From a bacterium (GTDB lineage Bacteria > Elusimicrobiota > Elusimicrobia > Elusimicrobiales > UBA9959): a stretch of 15,587 bases of DNA. The notes below the pieces were generated by a model. It had not been told where the DNA came from. It did not search any database and worked only from the letters and a program-made list of their open reading frames with translations. A program made the translations under genes and the position numbers. This document shows positions 12,638 through 15,587 of this stretch, piece by piece (positions within the stretch are counted from its first letter, which is position 1; each line of letters starts with the position of its first letter). Location: NCBI GenBank assembly GCA_021812825.1, contig JAKAMO010000065.1, positions 1 through 15,587 on the forward strand. Direction: 5' to 3'.

Positions 12638-13336
12638 ATGGCTGGAACTGCAGCGCGATCAGATCAGGACCTGTACAAGGTCCTGGATAACGGTTTCGTT
12701 AAGCTCGTTGATTTTCTCGGCGGGGACGGCAGGGCCGTAGAGTCCGCCAGGGTCTCCTTCGGCTCCGTCTCCAAGGGGGAGGCGCAGGACAAGAAGCTCA
12801 TCGCCTACCTGCTCGAGCACGGCCACCTGAGCCCGTTCGAGCACTCCGTCTTCCAGTTCCATATCAAGTGCCCGATCTTCGTGGCGCGCCAATGGATGCG
12901 CCACCGCATAGCCTCCTACAACGAGATCTCCGCCCGCTACACCGAGGTCCACGACGAGTTCTATTTCCCCTCGGAGTTCCGCGGCCAGGACAGGAGCAAC
13001 CGGCAGGGTTCCCTGCCCTCCGCCGCGCTCGACCAGGAGAAGATGAAGGCCATTTACGACAGGGCGATAAAAGCCTCCTACTCCGCCTACAAGGAACTGC
13101 TGGACGCCGGCGCCGCCCGCGAGATGGCGCGCATGGTGCTGCCGGTGGCGCAGTACACGCAGTTCTACTGGAGCATTAACGCGCGCAGCCTGCTGAACTT
13201 CATAAATCTGCGGGCGGACTCGCACGCGCAATGGGAGATCCGCCGCTACGCGGAGGCCATACAGGACATATTCAGCTCGAAGATGCCGTGGACCTGGGAA
13301 GCGTGGAAGGCTCTCAATGAGAAGAAGACATCTTGA
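12638..13336 (+). CDS. thyX: Flavin-dependent thymidylate synthase
   Basis: This 232-residue ThyX makes dTMP from dUMP using FAD, NADPH and methylenetetrahydrofolate. The signature RHRxxSxNExSxRY is complete at 88-101 as RHRIASYNEISARY. The substrate-binding region INARSLLNFINLRADSHAQWEIR follows near 178-203. GHLSPFEHSVFQFHIKCPIFVARQW (62-86) is also typical. A GGAGGG site 3 bases before the ATG, next to a hairpin, sets the start. It is first in a plus-strand cluster and overlaps the next gene by 20 bases. ThyX rather than ThyA is common in anaerobes and in candidate phyla. Confidence 0.97.
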   Translation: MAGTAARSDQDLYKVLDNGFVKLVDFLGGDGRAVESARVSFGSVSKGEAQDKKLIAYLLEHGHLSPFEHSVFQFHIKCPIFVARQWMRHRIASYNEISARYTEVHDEFYFPSEFRGQDRSNRQGSLPSAALDQEKMKAIYDRAIKASYSAYKELLDAGAAREMARMVLPVAQYTQFYWSINARSLLNFINLRADSHAQWEIRRYAEAIQDIFSSKMPWTWEAWKALNEKKTS

Positions 13337-14198
13337 CCTGGCGGCGGCGCTGCTGCTGGCCTGCCCGGCGCTGGCCGCGGCCCAGGCCCAGTGGTCCGGC
13401 CTGCGCCATTACGGCATCAAGACCGGCGACATAACCGTCGTCACGCCCGTGACCGGCGTCTCCACCGCGCAGGAGACCTACGACGTCTACGCGCCGTTCG
13501 ACGGCAGGATAGAGGAGCTGCAGGCCGAGCTGTTCGGGTTCGTAACGCCGAAGAGCGTGCTGGCCAGGATGGTCTCCACCGAGATGGCCGCGCTGCTGGA
13601 CTCCAGCACCGGCGACGAGCGCAAGCAGACGGAGCGCCGCTGGCAGGACGTCTACAGCTACACCGAGATCAAGCCGGAGACCGACGGCGTGGTCACGAAC
13701 GTTTACGTCGAGGCCGGCACCCGCGTCACCAAGGGCGACCGCCTCTTCACGGTGGCCAGGAAGGTCATCATCATAGGCAGGAACACCGAGCCGCTCTACT
13801 CGGAGCTGGGCGAGGACATGAAGGCGGAGATGACGCACGTGCGGACCGGCCGCAAGTTCGCCACCAAGCTGATAAACTTCCTGAAGGTCAAGGGCTCCGA
13901 CCGCGTCAACCGCCTCTGGCTGGAGGTGCAGGACCTGAAGGACGGCATAAAGATCGGCGAGCAGTTCGACGGCACGCTGTTCGTGGGCGAGAACAAGAAC
14001 GCGATGCTGGTGCCGCGCGGCCACCTGATAGAGGCCGAGGGCAAGACCTTCATGATAACGGAGGTCAAGACGGGCCTGCAGACGAAGGAGCAGGTGGAGC
14101 TGATAGGGCACAGCTCCGAATATCTGGAGCCGCCGGCGCTGAAGGAGAACGGCGGAAAGGACGAGGGGAAGGATGGAAAAGACAAAAAAGGCCGCTGA
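13317..14198 (+). CDS. Periplasmic HlyD/membrane-fusion-like protein
   Basis: This 293-residue protein starts with a signal peptide, MRRRHLDLAAALLLACPALAAAQA. YDVYAPFDGRIEELQAELFGFV (about 56-77) and ETDGVVTNVYVEAGTRVTKGDRLFTVAR (about 122-149) are the two halves of a biotinyl-lipoyl-like domain, as in HlyD and RND membrane-fusion proteins. A beta-rich region, then EAEGKTFMITEVKTGLQTKEQVELIG, resembles the membrane-proximal part. The hairpin between the lipoyl halves is short, so it probably cannot span far. The C-terminus is a Lys/Gly/Asp/Glu-rich tail. No ABC or RND pump gene is adjacent, which is odd for a fusion protein. It overlaps thyX by 20 bases and the next gene by 26. Specific function is unknown. 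Confidence 0.78.
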   Translation: MRRRHLDLAAALLLACPALAAAQAQWSGLRHYGIKTGDITVVTPVTGVSTAQETYDVYAPFDGRIEELQAELFGFVTPKSVLARMVSTEMAALLDSSTGDERKQTERRWQDVYSYTEIKPETDGVVTNVYVEAGTRVTKGDRLFTVARKVIIIGRNTEPLYSELGEDMKAEMTHVRTGRKFATKLINFLKVKGSDRVNRLWLEVQDLKDGIKIGEQFDGTLFVGENKNAMLVPRGHLIEAEGKTFMITEVKTGLQTKEQVELIGHSSEYLEPPALKENGGKDEGKDGKDKKGR

Positions 14199-14871
14199 CA
14201 TCTATTCCAGCTTCATGTTCGTGAAGCTGCAGCCCGAGTTCCGCCGCCTGATCTCCAACGAGAAGATCGCGGCAAAGCAGGAGTTCGAGAACATGGTGGG
14301 CTCCGCGCAGGAGAAGCTGTTCCTGCGCACGTACATGGTCTCCGGCCTGCGCTCGGACTCCGACATCCTGTTCTGGCGCATGTCCGACGACCTGCCCTAC
14401 CTGCAGGAGATCTGCTCGCGCACCTTCTCGGCCGGCGCGGGCAGGTACCTGACCCCGTCCTTCACCTACCTCGGCGTCCACCCGGGCCCGGACCCCCAGG
14501 CGCCGAAGAAGGACCTGGACTTCGGCTTCCTGCCCAAGGACACCTTCGGCAGGCACCGCTTCATGCTGTTCCACCCGGTGGTGAAGGCCCACGCCTGGTA
14601 CGAACTCTCCGACGCCGAAAGGGCGAAGCTGATGGCGGACCGCACGCAGGTCCTCTCGCGCTACCGCGACATCCAGGAGAACTTCTTCCTGTCCTACGGC
14701 CTGGACGAGCCGGACATGATAGTGGTCCGCGAGGCCAAGGCCCTCGACGACCTGTCCTCCGCCACGCAGGAGCTGCGCCAGCAGCGCATCAAGAGCTACA
14801 CCTGCGGCGACAAGCCGGTCTTCCTGTGCCTGGGCAAGGACCTGCGGGAGATAATGGACGCCATAAGCTGA
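14173..14871 (+). CDS. Chlorite dismutase/HemQ-superfamily protein, heme ligand apparently lost
   Basis: This 232-residue protein has the superfamily landmarks. YSSFMFVKLQPEFRRL (11-26), SGLRSDSDILFWRM (57-70) and PSFTYLGV (95-102) come first. HPVVKAHAWYELSDAERAKLM (134-154) follows, then SYGLDEPDMIVVREAKALDDLSSATQELR (174-202). In HemQ and Cld the heme-binding His falls in an MxxH motif just after the WYxLxxxxR segment. Here that place reads LMADR, with Arg157. The Tyr of the YP motif that HemQ uses for decarboxylation also seems replaced, by His134. A C-terminal cysteine pair position, TCGDKPVFLCLG, is present. So it may not bind heme in the usual way. GGGGAAGG precedes the ATG inside the previous gene. 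Alignment was by eye. Confidence 0.85.
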   Translation: MEKTKKAADIYSSFMFVKLQPEFRRLISNEKIAAKQEFENMVGSAQEKLFLRTYMVSGLRSDSDILFWRMSDDLPYLQEICSRTFSAGAGRYLTPSFTYLGVHPGPDPQAPKKDLDFGFLPKDTFGRHRFMLFHPVVKAHAWYELSDAERAKLMADRTQVLSRYRDIQENFFLSYGLDEPDMIVVREAKALDDLSSATQELRQQRIKSYTCGDKPVFLCLGKDLREIMDAIS

Positions 14872-14896
14872 GGGCTGTTTCCACGACGGAGGAACG

Positions 14897-15587
14897 ATGA
14901 AAACACTGGGAATAATAATGGCCGGCGGCAAAGGAGAGCGCCTCTACCCGCTCACGAAGGAGCGCTCCAAACCGGCCGTGCCGTTCGGCGGGAAGTACCG
15001 CATCATAGACTTCGTCCTCTCGAACTTCATAAACTCGGGGATCTATTCCAACTACGTGCTGGTGCAGTACATGTCGCAGTCGCTTATCGAATACCTGCGC
15101 TCGACGTGGAACCTGGGCGGTATCACGAAGGAGCACTTCATCACGGTGGTCCCGCCGCAGATGCGCCTCGGCGAGGTATGGTACCGCGGCACGGCCGACG
15201 CCGTCAAGCAGAACCTGAACCTGATAACCGACTACAAGCCGGACCTGGTGGCCGTCTTCGGGGCCGACCACATCTACCGGATGGACATCAGGCAGATGAT
15301 AGACTTCCACGTAGCCAGCAAGGCCGACGTGACGATCTCCGCGCTGACCGTGCCGCTCAAGCAGGCCAGCCGCTTCGGCACCATCCTGGTGGACGCCAAG
15401 AACAGGGTGACCGGCTTCGAGGAGAAGCCGAAGAATCCGAAGCCGCTGCCCGGCGACCCTCATTCGGCCTACGCCTCGATGGGGAACTACATCTTCAGCT
15501 ACGACGCGCTGGTCAAGATCCTTCACGAGGAATCAGGCGAGACCGCCGCCCTGGACTTCGGTAAGACGATACTGCCCAACATCCTGA
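14897..15587 (+). CDS. glgC: Glucose-1-phosphate adenylyltransferase, N-terminal 230 residues (cut by window edge)
   Basis: The enzyme makes ADP-glucose from ATP and glucose 1-phosphate for glycogen synthesis. The nucleotide-binding start is MAGGKGERLYPLTKERSKPA, and FGGKYRIIDFVLSNFINSG follows. RGTADAVKQN, GADHIYRMD and FEEKPKNPKPLPG are all GlgC landmarks. The reading frame is open to the right edge; the C-terminal beta-helix is missing from the window. GGAGGA 3-4 bases before the ATG sets the start. It lies 25 bases after the Cld-like gene on the same strand and may be the last or a middle gene of that transcript. It is not visibly linked to the other genes of the cluster. Confidence 0.96.
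   Translation, partial: MKTLGIIMAGGKGERLYPLTKERSKPAVPFGGKYRIIDFVLSNFINSGIYSNYVLVQYMSQSLIEYLRSTWNLGGITKEHFITVVPPQMRLGEVWYRGTADAVKQNLNLITDYKPDLVAVFGADHIYRMDIRQMIDFHVASKADVTISALTVPLKQASRFGTILVDAKNRVTGFEEKPKNPKPLPGDPHSAYASMGNYIFSYDALVKILHEESGETAALDFGKTILPNIL

Noticed and set aside
13314..14201. Minus-strand open frame opposite the HlyD-like gene
   Set aside because: It mirrors a gene with signal peptide, ribosome site and recognisable domains, and has no domain itself.
1..15587. CRISPR array, insertion sequence, phage or toxin-antitoxin system
   Set aside because: No regularly spaced repeats, transposase or integrase motifs, attachment sites or paired small toxin genes were seen on either strand.

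Overview
The window is high-GC, densely packed bacterial DNA. Two genes encode proteins with signal peptides, and one gene looks like a cytoplasmic muropeptide-recycling glucosaminidase. Isoleucine ATA codons are common despite the GC content. This suggests an uncultivated or poorly sampled anaerobic or facultative lineage, probably with a Gram-negative envelope. Elusimicrobiota or another candidate phylum would fit, but the phylum cannot be fixed from this sequence.

Region 1 (1-7347, minus strand) is a bacterial microcompartment (BMC) operon transcribed from right to left. The order is: class I aminotransferase, PduS-like Fe-S flavoprotein, PduT-like BMC-T with a cluster cysteine, triosephosphate isomerase, PduL phosphotransacylase, BMC-H hexamer, EutN/CcmL BMC-P pentamer, PduP-like CoA-acylating aldehyde dehydrogenase, a second BMC-T without the cysteine, and the first 15 codons of RpiB cut by the window edge. 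The RpiB start, with TIM, points to a sugar-phosphate-utilizing (SPU) compartment. In such a compartment an aldolase (expected beyond the left edge, not seen) would split a deoxy-sugar phosphate into a triose phosphate and an aldehyde. The aldehyde dehydrogenase and PduL would turn the aldehyde into acyl-CoA and then acyl phosphate. PduS/PduT could carry the NADH electrons across the shell. No diol dehydratase, ammonia lyase, glycyl-radical enzyme or alcohol dehydrogenase is visible. A nested palindrome sits between the BMC-H and BMC-P genes, and a GC hairpin sits in the operon leader.

Region 2 (7440-9144) holds a secreted HExxH metallopeptidase (minus strand), a divergent small YtxH-like membrane protein with a strong promoter, and a bidirectional terminator.

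Region 3 (9167-12566, minus strand) is a tightly overlapping mazG - nagZ - sodium/solute symporter operon, joined by TTGA and ATGA start/stop overlaps.

Region 4 (12638-15587, plus strand) is thyX, a periplasmic HlyD-like protein, a chlorite-dismutase-superfamily protein that appears to lack the heme-ligand histidine, and the 5' part of glgC, cut by the right edge. The first three overlap. No stretch longer than about 155 bases lacks a gene. I saw no tRNA, rRNA, CRISPR array or insertion sequence.
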